Shown here piece by piece: positions 34,301-43,034 of a stretch of DNA of 64,000 nucleotides (positions are counted from its first letter, which is position 1; every line of letters starts with the position of its first letter). The position numbers were made by a program, and so were the translations under genes. The DNA is taken from NCBI RefSeq assembly GCF_004364635.1, contig NZ_SOAX01000004.1, positions 1-64,000 on the forward strand. The letters run 5' to 3'. The notes under the pieces were generated by a model that made no database searches, had not been told where the DNA came from, and saw nothing but the letters and a program-made list of their open reading frames with translations. This DNA comes from Halospina denitrificans. GTDB taxonomy: Bacteria; Pseudomonadota; Gammaproteobacteria; Pseudomonadales; Oleiphilaceae.

Positions 34301-35123
34301 ATCCCTGGTGGTTGCAGGCAAGGAGTTCCGGGATGGCCTGCGTAACCGGTGGGTCCTCGCCATAACCCTGGTCTTCGCCCTACTGGCCATCGCCCTGGCC
34401 TGGTTCGGCGCCGCCGTGTCCGGCGAGGTGGGCTTTACACGGGTCTCCACCACCATTGCCAGCCTCGCCAGCCTGGCCGTGTTCCTGATTCCCCTGATCG
34501 CCCTGATGCTGGCCTACGACAGCATCGTTGGCGAGGATGAGAACGGCACCCTTCTGCTGCTGATGACCTATCCCCTGAGCCGGACCGGGCTGCTCGCGGG
34601 CAAGTTCATGGGACACGCCGCCATCATGGGCCTGTCCACCCTGCTGGGCTTTGGCATTGCGGGGGTGGTGATTGTTGTTTTCGATTCCGAGGCGACCCTT
34701 GCTGCCCTGGCCGGCCCCTTTGGCCTCTTCATCGGGAGCGCCATACTGCTGGGCTGGAGCTTTCTGGCACTGTCTTACCTGATCAGCGCCTTTGCGCGGG
34801 AAAAAGCCCGGGCGGCCGGCATGGCCCTGTTTGTCTGGTTTTTCTTCGTGCTGGTCTACGACCTTACGCTGCTGGGCATACTGGTGGGTACCGAAGGCAA
34901 GGTGAATGAGAATGTCTTCCAGGTCCTGTTGATGATCAACCCAACGGACATCTTCCGGCTGATCAACCTGACCGGCTTTGAACAGGTGGCCGAGGCCAGC
35001 GGCATGCTCGCCATCGCCACCAGCGAGAACCATTCAATCATCGGCCTGGTGGCCCTTCTCGGGCTCTGGGTGATCGTGCCACTGGCAGCCGCCGCTGCCG
35101 TCTTCCGGCGGCGGCGCACCTGA
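34293..35123 (+). CDS. nosY: NosY ABC transporter permease
   Basis: 276 residues starting at ATG 34293, inside the end of nosF, with MHESLVVAGKEF as the usual N-terminal amphipathic entry. Six membrane helices are visible (about 22-44, 56-75, 105-135, 142-165, 172-195, 240-265). It is the membrane partner of NosF. The next gene, nosL, follows after 15 bases. Confidence 0.94.
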   Translation: MHESLVVAGKEFRDGLRNRWVLAITLVFALLAIALAWFGAAVSGEVGFTRVSTTIASLASLAVFLIPLIALMLAYDSIVGEDENGTLLLLMTYPLSRTGLLAGKFMGHAAIMGLSTLLGFGIAGVVIVVFDSEATLAALAGPFGLFIGSAILLGWSFLALSYLISAFAREKARAAGMALFVWFFFVLVYDLTLLGILVGTEGKVNENVFQVLLMINPTDIFRLINLTGFEQVAEASGMLAIATSENHSIIGLVALLGLWVIVPLAAAAAVFRRRRT

Positions 35124-35138
35124 TAGAGAGGAACCGGA

Positions 35139-35642
35139 ATGACAACCCGACGCGAGATCATTGCCTTTATTGGTGCCCTGCCCATCCTTTCCCTGGCCGG
35201 GTGTGGGCCGGGGGACGACAGCGCCGCCAGCTGCAAGCCGATCGTGCTGGGCGACGACCGCGAGTGCGCGCTCTGCGGCATGACCATCAGCAACTTCCCC
35301 GGCCCCAAGGGCCAGGCCTGCCTCGACAGTGATGAAACAAAGGGGTTCTGCTCCACCAATGACCTCTTCTCCTGGGCCTGGCAGCCGGAATCCAAACCCC
35401 GGATCAGCGCGCTTTACGTCCATGACCTGAGCCGGACGGGATGGCAGGACCCGGGGAATGAGGACTGGATGGACGCCAGGGACGCCATTTATGTAATAAA
35501 CCATGACCAGGAAGGCGCCATGGGCCACTCACCGGCGCCATTCTCCAAACGGGAGGATGCGGAAGCCTTTGCCAGCGATCATGGCGGACAGGTACTGGCC
35601 TTCGAGGATCTTGACTGGGACGCCCTCAAGACCCCCTCCTAA
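35139..35642 (+). CDS. nosL: Copper chaperone lipoprotein NosL
   Basis: 167 residues with a lipoprotein signal and lipobox LAGC near 20-23, then the Cu(I)-binding CALCGM motif near 46-51 and downstream methionines. It is anchored to the outer membrane facing the periplasm and supplies copper to NosZ/NosD. AGAGGAAC precedes the ATG. It is the last nos gene here; no nosX follows, the next gene being rpiA. Confidence 0.93.
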   Translation: MTTRREIIAFIGALPILSLAGCGPGDDSAASCKPIVLGDDRECALCGMTISNFPGPKGQACLDSDETKGFCSTNDLFSWAWQPESKPRISALYVHDLSRTGWQDPGNEDWMDARDAIYVINHDQEGAMGHSPAPFSKREDAEAFASDHGGQVLAFEDLDWDALKTPS

Positions 35643-35702
35643 TCAGGCGCCAGAGTCCGTATACTCGGGGTTCCAGACCGCACAACGGAGAAGGAGCCCC
35701 CA

Positions 35703-36374
35703 ATGAGCCAGGACAGCCACAAGCAGGAAGCCGCCAGGGCCGCGCTGGACCATATCCTGCCCGATCTGACATCGCGCAGCATTCTGGGCATCGGTACCGG
35801 CAGCACGGTCAACTTCTTCATCGAAGCGCTGGCCAAGGAAAAGGACCAGTTCGAGGGAGCCGTCGCCAGCTCGGAAGCCACGGCCGAACGGCTCAAGCAG
35901 CACGGCATCCCGGTCTATGAGCTCAACGCCGTGGAGCCGCCCCGGTTCTATATTGACGGGGCCGACGAGGCGAACAAGCGGCTGGAGCTCATCAAGGGCG
36001 GCGGCGGCGCGCTGACCCGGGAGAAAATCCTGGCGGCTGCATCGGAGACCTTCCTGTGCATCGTGGACGAGACCAAGGAAGTGGACATCCTGGGTGCATT
36101 CCCGCTGCCGGTGGAAGTCATTCCCATGGCACGCAGCTATGTGGGGCGTGAACTGGTGCGCCTGGGCGGGGACCCGGAATACCGTTCCGGTTTCGTCACG
36201 GACAATGGCAACATCATCCTGGATGTCCATCACCTCGATCTCAGTCGCCCGATCAAGGCGGAAGAGGCTATCAACCAGATTACCGGTGTGGTCACCAACG
36301 GCCTTTTTGCCCGCCGCCCGGCGGACAAGCTGTTTGTAGCCACCAGCCAGGGAGTTCGGACGGTTAACCGGTAA
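35703..36374 (+). CDS. rpiA: Ribose-5-phosphate isomerase A
   Basis: 223 residues with [15 protein letters not shown] near 28-42, the catalytic DGADEAN near 84-90 and the [11 protein letters not shown] loop near 97-107. It interconverts ribose-5-P and ribulose-5-P in the pentose phosphate pathway. AGAAGGAG lies just upstream, and a TATACT at 35660-35665 may be its own -10. Normally paired with ilvA in pseudomonads, it is here at the far side of the nos block. Confidence 0.97.
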   Translation: MSQDSHKQEAARAALDHILPDLTSRSILGIGTGSTVNFFIEALAKEKDQFEGAVASSEATAERLKQHGIPVYELNAVEPPRFYIDGADEANKRLELIKGGGGALTREKILAAASETFLCIVDETKEVDILGAFPLPVEVIPMARSYVGRELVRLGGDPEYRSGFVTDNGNIILDVHHLDLSRPIKAEEAINQITGVVTNGLFARRPADKLFVATSQGVRTVNR

Positions 36375-36382
36375 CCGCTGCC

Positions 36383-37531
36383 TTAGAGCTTCAGCTGCTT
36401 GGCAATCAACTCCTTCATAACCTCCGTGGTGCCCCCGCCAATCGCAAGAATACGGGCATCACGGGCAAGGCGCTCAACGCCGGCCTCACGCATGTAGCCC
36501 ATCCCGCCGTGAATCTGTACCGCCTCGCGGGTGACGGATTCGGCCACCGAGGCCGTGTAGTTCTTGGCCATGGCCACTTCCTTGACCGGCGCCTTGCCCG
36601 CGTCCATCAGCGCCGCGCAGTGGTAGGTGTACTGGGTGGCCAGCTCAACCTGGGTGGCCATATCAACAAGCTTGTGGCGAGTCACCTGGAAACCGCTGAT
36701 TGAACGACCGAACGCCTCCCGCTCGCGGCTGTAGGCCATGGCTTTCTCAAGTGCCAGGCGTGCCGTCATGGCGCCCATGATACAGAGCATCAGCCGCTCC
36801 TGGAGGAAGTTGGTCATGATGACCATGAAACCGCCGTTTTCCTGGCCGATGAGGTTCTCCGCCGGCACCCGGACGTCATCAAAGAACAATTCGGCGGTGT
36901 CGCTTGCCCACCAGCCGGTCTTCTTCAACATACGCCCGCGCGTAAAGCCGGGCCTGTCCCGCTCAACCAGGAGCATGCTGATGCCGCCGTGGCCGGGTTC
37001 GCCGGTCCGCACCGCCACGGTGTAGTAGTCCGCCCTGTGCCCGCTGGTGATGAAGGTCTTGCTCCCGGAGATGCGATACTCATCTCCTTCCTTCACGGCC
37101 CGGGTTTTCAGGTTGGCCACATCCGATCCGCCTCCGGGTTCGGTGATGGCCAGAGCCGCCACCGCCTGCCCGGACAGCACCTCGGGAACCACGCGTTCAC
37201 GCATGGCCTTCGGGCCCCACTTCACAATGGGCGGCAGCGCAATGTCGTGGGAGCCGAGCCCCGCCACGAGACCGCCGGAGGTGCTGCGCATCAACGCTTC
37301 GCTCACCGCCACCTTCAGGAAAAGGTCGCCTTCGCCGCTGCCGCCCAGGGCCTCCGGGTACCCCACACCCAGCAGCCCGGCGTCGGCTGCCTTGCTGTAG
37401 AGCTCGCGGGGAAACTCGCCAGCCTCCTCCCAATCATCAATATGCGGCAGGATCTCGCGTTCCACGAAGCGCATCGCGGAGGCCCGTGCCTGTTCATGGG
37501 TCTCGTTGAAGTACCCTCTGTCTTCACTCAT
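36383..37531 (-). CDS. Acyl-CoA dehydrogenase
   Basis: 382 residues, the normal length for a mitochondrial-type short/medium acyl-CoA dehydrogenase. FAD-binding segments ALAITEPGGGSDVA near 130-143 and VQIHGGMGYMREAGVERLARDARI near 337-360 are present. The usual catalytic glutamate before GT near the C-terminus is replaced by glycine (IGGGTTEV). A glutamate in QERLML near 245 sits where isovaleryl-CoA and long-chain enzymes keep their base. It probably oxidises a branched or long acyl-CoA. A TetR-type operator lies over its promoter. Confidence 0.92.
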   Translation of the reverse strand: MSEDRGYFNETHEQARASAMRFVEREILPHIDDWEEAGEFPRELYSKAADAGLLGVGYPEALGGSGEGDLFLKVAVSEALMRSTSGGLVAGLGSHDIALPPIVKWGPKAMRERVVPEVLSGQAVAALAITEPGGGSDVANLKTRAVKEGDEYRISGSKTFITSGHRADYYTVAVRTGEPGHGGISMLLVERDRPGFTRGRMLKKTGWWASDTAELFFDDVRVPAENLIGQENGGFMVIMTNFLQERLMLCIMGAMTARLALEKAMAYSREREAFGRSISGFQVTRHKLVDMATQVELATQYTYHCAALMDAGKAPVKEVAMAKNYTASVAESVTREAVQIHGGMGYMREAGVERLARDARILAIGGGTTEVMKELIAKQLKL

Positions 37532-37587
37532 TCACCCTGTCCTTTTCCCTTAAAGCGACCAGATCCAAGTGTGCCGCAGCCATATAT

Positions 37588-37605
37588 ACCAAGCAAGCGC
37601 TTGGT
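37588..37605 (-). promoter_or_regulatory. TetR-family operator overlapping the acyl-CoA dehydrogenase promoter
   Basis: ACCAAG-N6-CTTGGT (37588-37605) contains a perfect CAAGCGCTTG palindrome at 37594-37603. It resembles TetR-family operators that control fatty-acid and steroid acyl-CoA dehydrogenases. On the minus strand TATATA follows at once, so a bound repressor would block the promoter. No TetR gene is in the window. Confidence 0.55.
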
Positions 37606-37658
37606 TTACACGTCGACCCAGTCAATCCGGTCAATTTTTATCTCATCCCCCTTGCGCG

Positions 37659-37664
37659 TATAAT
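37659..37664 (+). promoter_or_regulatory. -10 box of the ppa promoter
   Basis: A perfect TATAAT lies 53 bases before the ppa ATG. The -35 region around 37636-37641 is TTTTAT, weak, so the exact upstream element is unclear. Confidence 0.5.
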
Positions 37665-37717
37665 GCGCCACCTGATTAACGAGCTTTCCATCCATCCACA
37701 AGGTAAAGGACAGAGTC

Positions 37718-38242
37718 ATGAATTTTGACCAGATCCCCCCCGGCAAGAACCCGCCGGAAGACATTTTTGTTGCCATCGAGATTCCGGCCAACTCCTCACC
37801 GGTCAAGTACGAGATCGATAAGGACATGGACGCCGTGCTTGTGGATCGCTTCATGGCAACGCCCATGTTCTACCCGGCCAACTATGGCTTCATCCCGAAC
37901 ACCCTGGCCGACGACGGCGACCCGCTCGACGCCCTTGTCGTCGCCCCCTACCCGGTACAGCCCGGCTCCATCATCCGGTGCCGTCCGGTGGGCGTACTGA
38001 ACATGGAAGACGAGGCGGGCGAAGACGCGAAGCTGGTCTGTGTTCCCCACGACAAGCTCACCACCGCCTACAAGGATGTAAAGGACGTCGAGGACATCCC
38101 GGAGCTGCTCAAGGAGCAGATCAAGCACTTCTTCGAGAACTACAAGACACTCGAGGCCGGCAAGTGGGTCAAGGTGCGCAACTGGGACAATGCCGAAGCG
38201 GCCCGCAAGGCTGTGGAGGAATCCGTCAAGGCGGCGAAGTAA
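37718..38242 (+). CDS. ppa: Inorganic pyrophosphatase
   Basis: 174-residue family I soluble pyrophosphatase. The signature [11 protein letters not shown] near 66-76 provides the Mg-binding aspartates; [15 protein letters not shown] near 21-35 and the C-terminal KWVKVRNW segment are also present. It hydrolyses PPi made by biosynthetic reactions. It is a single gene between divergent and convergent neighbours. Confidence 0.97.
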   Translation: MNFDQIPPGKNPPEDIFVAIEIPANSSPVKYEIDKDMDAVLVDRFMATPMFYPANYGFIPNTLADDGDPLDALVVAPYPVQPGSIIRCRPVGVLNMEDEAGEDAKLVCVPHDKLTTAYKDVKDVEDIPELLKEQIKHFFENYKTLEAGKWVKVRNWDNAEAARKAVEESVKAAK

Positions 38243-38256
38243 CGCCCTGTCGGAAA

Positions 38257-38283
38257 GAGCGCGGGCGCCCGCTACCCGCGCTC
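38257..38283. terminator. Shared hairpin between ppa and the convergent GGDEF/EAL gene
   Basis: GAGCGCGGG at 38257-38265 is perfectly complementary to CCCGCGCTC at 38275-38283. It overlaps the last codons of the convergent gene. There is no T tract on either side, so it may act as a pause or processing site for both transcripts. Confidence 0.45.
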
Positions 38284-40245
38284 CCGTTCCACGGAAGGCT
38301 GATCCTGGGGCCGGCACAGGTGAAAGCCCATCACCGCATCCACGGCCATTGACTGGATGACCTCCCATTCATCGGCCACTTCCACGCCGCTGACGAATAC
38401 CTGCATGCCCTGTTGCTGAATCACCGGCACCATGGATTCCAGGAAGAACCGCGCATCCTCGCGCTGGTGAATATCCCGCACGTATTGCTGCCCGATCCGC
38501 ACCCCCTGAATCCGTATCCGTGCCAGGTAGTCAAAGCTGATGCCGCCGGTACCGAACTGATCCACCATCAATCGCACCCCGGTCTGCTCCGCATAATCCT
38601 CAAGGGTGGCAACCGCATCCGGGAGGGCCTGGACAACGCGCTCGGGGAATGCCAGCCAGAGACGGGTGGTCAGGTTCCCGGCTCTTTCAAGCCTGAGCCC
38701 GAGCCAGTGAAGGAACGCCTCATCCGCCAGGGAGGCCTGCCCCAGCGCCACCGAAAACACCTGCTCCGGATGCTGTTCCAGTTTTTCAAGTGTTAGCTCA
38801 AGCACCCGTCGATCCAGCGCTGAGGTCAACAGGTAACGCTCAAGAAAGGGAATGAACTGGGCCGCACTCATCCATTGACCCTTGATGGCGAGGCGCGCGA
38901 GCACCTGCTCCATTACCGGGTGCCCCAGCGGGGAGTAACAGGGCTGCCAGACCAGCGTCAGCCCATCGCCCGCCAGAGCCGCATCCAGTGTGGTACGCCA
39001 GTCCGTGGTATCCGAAGGAGACACTGGGAGAGCATGCCCCCACACAACAACGGGTTGATCGCCGCTCTCCGCCTGCTGTAAACCGCTATCCGCACGGGCC
39101 AGGATCTCGCCAGGCTGAAGCGCCGGATCCGCGACCGTGGCGCCAACCTGGACCACGCCCACACCAGGGGCCGCATGGGCGCTGTAACGTTCCGACATTT
39201 CATGGACGAGCTCAAGCAACCACTGGTCCCCATCGGCGATTCCGGCGTGAGGCAGAAACAGGGCTATCTCGGCACCCTGGCCCCGGCCACTGATCACTCC
39301 CGGATGTCGGACTTCGAAGTATCGGATAATGTCGCCACAGTCGCTCAGCAACCGATTTCCGGCAGGACGCCCTTTATTCCGATTGAATGCGGAAAAGTCC
39401 TGCAGCCGGAAAATGGCAAGCACCCCTCCAGCTGAATCCTCCCTGGAATACAACAGGGTGTTGAGCTGCTGCTCAAAGGTCTGGCGGTTATTGAGACCAG
39501 TGACCGGGTCCTGGCTTACCTGCCGTTGCAGCTCATCTATAACCCGTACCTGGCGTCTGAAGGTCTGGCTCAGCTGTTCCGCCATCCGGTTCATGGCGCG
39601 CACGACCGGTGCCAGCTCCCGCACCTCCGGCTCGGGTGTGCGAACGCTGAAATCCCCTGCCTCAAGGGACAACGCCTGTCCCTCCAGGCGGCCCAGGGGT
39701 TTCAGGAGTCGTCTGGTGCCGCGCCATAGTACCCAGAGCGATAGGAGCAGTATCACCCCCACCCAGACAAGATCCGTCAGAAAACTCTGCCACAGATTGG
39801 TGAGCGCCGGCCCGGGATCCCCTCTGACAATCACCTCCCCACTGGGCTCCCAACCAGCCACAACAGCAGCACGTCCCTGAGGCGCCGGCAACGCCGCCCA
39901 GGACCTGAACCATTGGGGAACGCCCTGGTCCGCGGATTCCCGGCCCCGCTTGTGGCGGGTTTGCCCGTTCGGGCCCTGCAACTTAATGGAGCGGTAGGCG
40001 CCACTGTCGAACATCGCATCAATGATGCGCCGGGCTTCGCCGTCCGTCTCGACGGTGGACAGCGAAACACCCAGGGCTACAGCCGCATCGCGGGTCTGTA
40101 CCTGAAGCTGGTATGCCAGGTATTGGGTAAAGCGGCTTGCGCTCAGGTAGGTGCCGGCCACCAGAACAGAGACCATCAGTGCCGTTACAAACACCATCAG
40201 CAGCCAACGAAGGCTGTAACCGGGGGCACCGTGACCCTGATTCAT
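38272..40245 (-). CDS. LapD-like c-di-GMP receptor with degenerate GGDEF and EAL domains
   Basis: About 657 residues from the ATG at 40245, which has GGAG 8 bases upstream (a start at 40287 is less likely). An N-terminal helix is followed by a periplasmic LapD/MoxY-type domain (about 30-145), a second helix near 160-178, a HAMP, then GGDEF and EAL domains. The GGDEF motif reads RGQGAEIAL and the EAL motif QVLARL, so both active sites are lost, as in LapD, which binds c-di-GMP and controls the periplasmic protease LapG. It is divergent from an active cyclase gene. Confidence 0.82.
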   Translation of the reverse strand: MNQGHGAPGYSLRWLLMVFVTALMVSVLVAGTYLSASRFTQYLAYQLQVQTRDAAVALGVSLSTVETDGEARRIIDAMFDSGAYRSIKLQGPNGQTRHKRGRESADQGVPQWFRSWAALPAPQGRAAVVAGWEPSGEVIVRGDPGPALTNLWQSFLTDLVWVGVILLLSLWVLWRGTRRLLKPLGRLEGQALSLEAGDFSVRTPEPEVRELAPVVRAMNRMAEQLSQTFRRQVRVIDELQRQVSQDPVTGLNNRQTFEQQLNTLLYSREDSAGGVLAIFRLQDFSAFNRNKGRPAGNRLLSDCGDIIRYFEVRHPGVISGRGQGAEIALFLPHAGIADGDQWLLELVHEMSERYSAHAAPGVGVVQVGATVADPALQPGEILARADSGLQQAESGDQPVVVWGHALPVSPSDTTDWRTTLDAALAGDGLTLVWQPCYSPLGHPVMEQVLARLAIKGQWMSAAQFIPFLERYLLTSALDRRVLELTLEKLEQHPEQVFSVALGQASLADEAFLHWLGLRLERAGNLTTRLWLAFPERVVQALPDAVATLEDYAEQTGVRLMVDQFGTGGISFDYLARIRIQGVRIGQQYVRDIHQREDARFFLESMVPVIQQQGMQVFVSGVEVADEWEVIQSMAVDAVMGFHLCRPQDQPSVERERG

Positions 40246-40280
40246 AAGGTTATCTCCCCGCCCTGAAAGGGTGCACCAGA

Positions 40281-40311
40281 TTGACACAAATCTTTTTCAA
40301 ACAGCTATAGT
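40281..40311 (+). promoter_or_regulatory. Promoter of the diguanylate cyclase gene
   Basis: A perfect TTGACA at 40281-40286 and TATAGT at 40306-40311, 19 bases apart, lie 49 bases before the ATG at 40361. The -35 falls in the leader of the divergent LapD-like gene, so the pair may be co-controlled. Confidence 0.55.
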
Positions 40312-40360
40312 GAATAGCCAGAATGTGACGCAGAACAACATCACTAAAAGGTCAACGTTC

Positions 40361-41977
40361 ATGACCGACAGGAGTCAGCAGGAAAAACTCCGCCAGCATT
40401 TCGCCCATCGGGTCACGACCCAGGCCCGGCTGATCCTTGAAACCTGGCAGAAATACCTGGATCAGGGGGAGCCGGCTCACGGCCTTCGCGAGGATCTGCT
40501 GGCCGCTAACGAAAAGCTCCTCAAATACGCGCGGCGCTTTGAGATGCAGGATCATGAAACGGCTGCCCGCGCCCTGTCGGCTGCGCTCGACACCTGGGGC
40601 GAACAGGCGCCCATTGATACGCATATCCGGGATGCGGTTCAGGCAGCGATGGATCAGCTCCGCCACTGCACCCTTCGCCAGTCGGACGAGAACGAGGAGA
40701 CTCCGCCCGCGACCTTCCTGAGACCCCCGATCTACCTGGCTTTCAATGATACCGAATACGCCCAGCGCATTGTCAGGCTGATGGAATTCTTCGGGTTCCG
40801 CACCACCGCTTTCGCCAGCCCCGGGGATCTTGAGAACGAGTGCGCGCGGCATAAGCCGGAGACCATCGTTATCGACGTGGATTTCGGGGGCGATGCTGAG
40901 GGCGTTACCGGCATCGAGACCGTGGAACGCATCCAGAAGAACCACGAGACCCCCGTTCCCATCCTCTACATGAGCGAGACGGATGGCTCCATCGCAACCC
41001 GCCTCAGGGCAGTGCGTTCCGGCGGTGAAGAATTCTTCTTCCGGGGACTGGACCCGGGGCAGCTGATCGAGAAGATTGAAACCTATTCCTACGCCAATCC
41101 CATTGAGCCCTACAGGGTCCTTGTCATTGATGATTCCCGGGCCCAGGCCAAATTCATGGAGAACGTGCTCAAGAAGGCCGGCATGCATTCACGGGTTCTC
41201 ACCGATCCCATGGAGGTGGTGGAGGCTCTGGAGGATTTCTCTCCGGAAATCATAATCCTGGACATGTACATGCCAAGCTGCAACGGCACCGAGATCGCCA
41301 AGGTCATCCGCCAGCAGGATCATTTCCACGGCGCGCCCATCATCTATCTCTCGGCGGAAGACGATACCTCAAAGCAACTGCATGCCATGAGCCTGGGCGG
41401 TGATGACTTCCTGACCAAGCCGATCGACCCCAAGCACCTGGTGGCAACCCTCCACAACCGGGGACGCCGCGCGCGCTCACTGCTGGCATTAATGGTCCGT
41501 GACAACCTGACCGGTCTCTACAATCACACCCATACCCTGCACCTGCTGGATACCGAGATCAGCAGGGCGAAACAGAATGGGAGCGCTCTGTCCTACGCGA
41601 TGCTCGATCTGGATTGCTTCAAGAAGATCAATGACACCTACGGCCACTCCATTGGCGACCGGGTCCTGCGCAGCCTATCCCTGCACCTCAAGCAGCGGCT
41701 GCGCAAGAGCGACCACGTGGGCCGTTATGGGGGCGAAGAATTCGCCATCATACTTCCGGATACGGGGCTGGAAGGGGCCAGGACGGTGATGGACGAAATC
41801 CGCGAAAAATTCAGCGAACTGCGCCAGCCCGCCGCGGGCACCGATTTCACGGTTACCTTCTCCTGCGGCCTGGCAGAGTGGCAGGGCGAATCGGCCAAGG
41901 AACTCTGCGAGAGGGCCGACAATAGTCTCTGCAGCGCCAAGGAAGGCGGGCGCAACCAGGTCATGACAGCCCAATGA
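40361..41977 (+). CDS. Response-regulator diguanylate cyclase (REC-REC-GGDEF)
   Basis: 538 residues from the ATG at 40361. Residues 1-115 are helical and resemble an Hpt domain without its histidine. A first REC-like domain (about 120-240) keeps the phosphoacceptor region VIDVDF but lacks the lysine. The second REC (about 248-365) is complete (IDDS, LDMYMP, TKP). The GGDEF domain has RYGGEEF and an RKSD inhibitory site five residues before it, so it should make c-di-GMP with product inhibition. It is soluble and needs an unlinked histidine kinase. Confidence 0.9.
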   Translation: MTDRSQQEKLRQHFAHRVTTQARLILETWQKYLDQGEPAHGLREDLLAANEKLLKYARRFEMQDHETAARALSAALDTWGEQAPIDTHIRDAVQAAMDQLRHCTLRQSDENEETPPATFLRPPIYLAFNDTEYAQRIVRLMEFFGFRTTAFASPGDLENECARHKPETIVIDVDFGGDAEGVTGIETVERIQKNHETPVPILYMSETDGSIATRLRAVRSGGEEFFFRGLDPGQLIEKIETYSYANPIEPYRVLVIDDSRAQAKFMENVLKKAGMHSRVLTDPMEVVEALEDFSPEIIILDMYMPSCNGTEIAKVIRQQDHFHGAPIIYLSAEDDTSKQLHAMSLGGDDFLTKPIDPKHLVATLHNRGRRARSLLALMVRDNLTGLYNHTHTLHLLDTEISRAKQNGSALSYAMLDLDCFKKINDTYGHSIGDRVLRSLSLHLKQRLRKSDHVGRYGGEEFAIILPDTGLEGARTVMDEIREKFSELRQPAAGTDFTVTFSCGLAEWQGESAKELCERADNSLCSAKEGGRNQVMTAQ

Positions 41978-42015
41978 AATTTTCCGGAGCCGGCTCTTGA
42001 TCTTCAGCTAACATG

Positions 42016-42051
42016 CGTTCACACTTTCGTGAACGTGCTCTGATCTATACT
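42016..42051 (+). promoter_or_regulatory. Palindrome and -10 box upstream of aroQ
   Basis: CGTTCAC at 42016-42022 and GTGAACG at 42029-42035 form a perfect 7-base inverted repeat with a 6-base gap. TATACT at 42046-42051 is a good -10 whose -35 would fall inside the palindrome, so the repeat is placed as an operator of the aroQ-accB-accC run. The first gene starts 46 bases later. Confidence 0.45.
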
Positions 42052-42097
42052 CGAAAAAACCGAAATCGTCACAAAAACAAAGAATCCTGAACGGACT

Positions 42098-42535
42098 ATG
42101 GCCACGTTACTCGTCCTCCACGGACCCAACCTGAACCGACTCGGGAGCCGCGAACCCGGCACCTACGGCAACGCAACCCTGGCGGATATCAACCAGCGGT
42201 TGCATGAACAGGCAACCCAGGCGGGCCATCATCTGCTCAGTCTTCAGAGCAACGCGGAATACGAACTGATTGAACGGATTCACGAGGCGCGCGACGAAGG
42301 TATTGATTTCCTGATTTTCAATCCGGCCGCCTTCACCCATACCAGCATCGCCCTGAGGGACGCTCTGCTGGCCGCCGCCATTCCGTTTATTGAAATCCAC
42401 CTGTCGAACGTGCATGCCCGTGAACCCTTCCGCCAGCACTCGTATTTCTCGGATATTGCCGAGGGCGTGATCAGCGGACTGGGTGCCCAGGGGTATGAGC
42501 TGGCCCTCGCGGCCGCGCTTCACAAACTGGCGTGA
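42098..42535 (+). CDS. aroQ: Type II 3-dehydroquinate dehydratase
   Basis: 145 residues with the N-terminal [14 protein letters not shown] loop (catalytic Arg and Tyr region), [16 protein letters not shown] near 75-90 and [14 protein letters not shown] near 98-111 carrying the catalytic histidine. It is the third shikimate-pathway step and forms a dodecamer. It sits directly before accB as in Pseudomonas. Confidence 0.97.
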   Translation: MATLLVLHGPNLNRLGSREPGTYGNATLADINQRLHEQATQAGHHLLSLQSNAEYELIERIHEARDEGIDFLIFNPAAFTHTSIALRDALLAAAIPFIEIHLSNVHAREPFRQHSYFSDIAEGVISGLGAQGYELALAAALHKLA

Positions 42536-42549
42536 TTGAGAGCCCATTT

Positions 42550-43017
42550 ATGGACATTCGCAAGGTCAAGAAATTAATCGAACTCATCGAGGAATCAGAC
42601 GTCGAAGAGCTGGAAATCAAGGAAGGCGACGATTCAGTCAGAATCAGCCGCCGCAGGGCCGAAGCTGCCCCCCTGGCTCCAGCTCCCGCCCCGATGCCAC
42701 AGCCCCAGCAGCGCCCGCAGGCGGAGAGCAGTGGCGGGGAATCCAGTGACAGCGGAGAAAAGACGGAACCGGACGAGCCGGACGGGCACCTGGTTCGCTC
42801 CCCGATGGTAGGCACCTTCTATCGGGCGCCTGCTCCCACTTCGGCCTCTTTCGTGGAAACCGGCCAGAAAGTGCGGGCGGGCGATCCGTTGTGCATTATC
42901 GAAGCCATGAAAATGATGAACCAGATCGAGGCCGATATCAGCGGAACGGTCTCCCAGATACTGGTCACAGACGGCGAACCGGTTGAATACGACCAGCCCA
43001 TGTTCGTCATCACCTGA
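42550..43017 (+). CDS. accB: Biotin carboxyl carrier protein of acetyl-CoA carboxylase
   Basis: 155 residues from the ATG at 42550, which gives the standard [13 protein letters not shown]-terminus; a GTG at 42532 in frame is less likely. A Pro/Ala/Gln linker (about 45-80) leads to the biotinyl domain, with the biotinylated lysine in EAMKMMNQ near 119-126. It carries CO2 between AccC and AccAD at the start of fatty-acid synthesis. Confidence 0.96.
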   Translation: MDIRKVKKLIELIEESDVEELEIKEGDDSVRISRRRAEAAPLAPAPAPMPQPQQRPQAESSGGESSDSGEKTEPDEPDGHLVRSPMVGTFYRAPAPTSASFVETGQKVRAGDPLCIIEAMKMMNQIEADISGTVSQILVTDGEPVEYDQPMFVIT

Positions 43018-43034
43018 CAGCGAAGCGCCGCACC

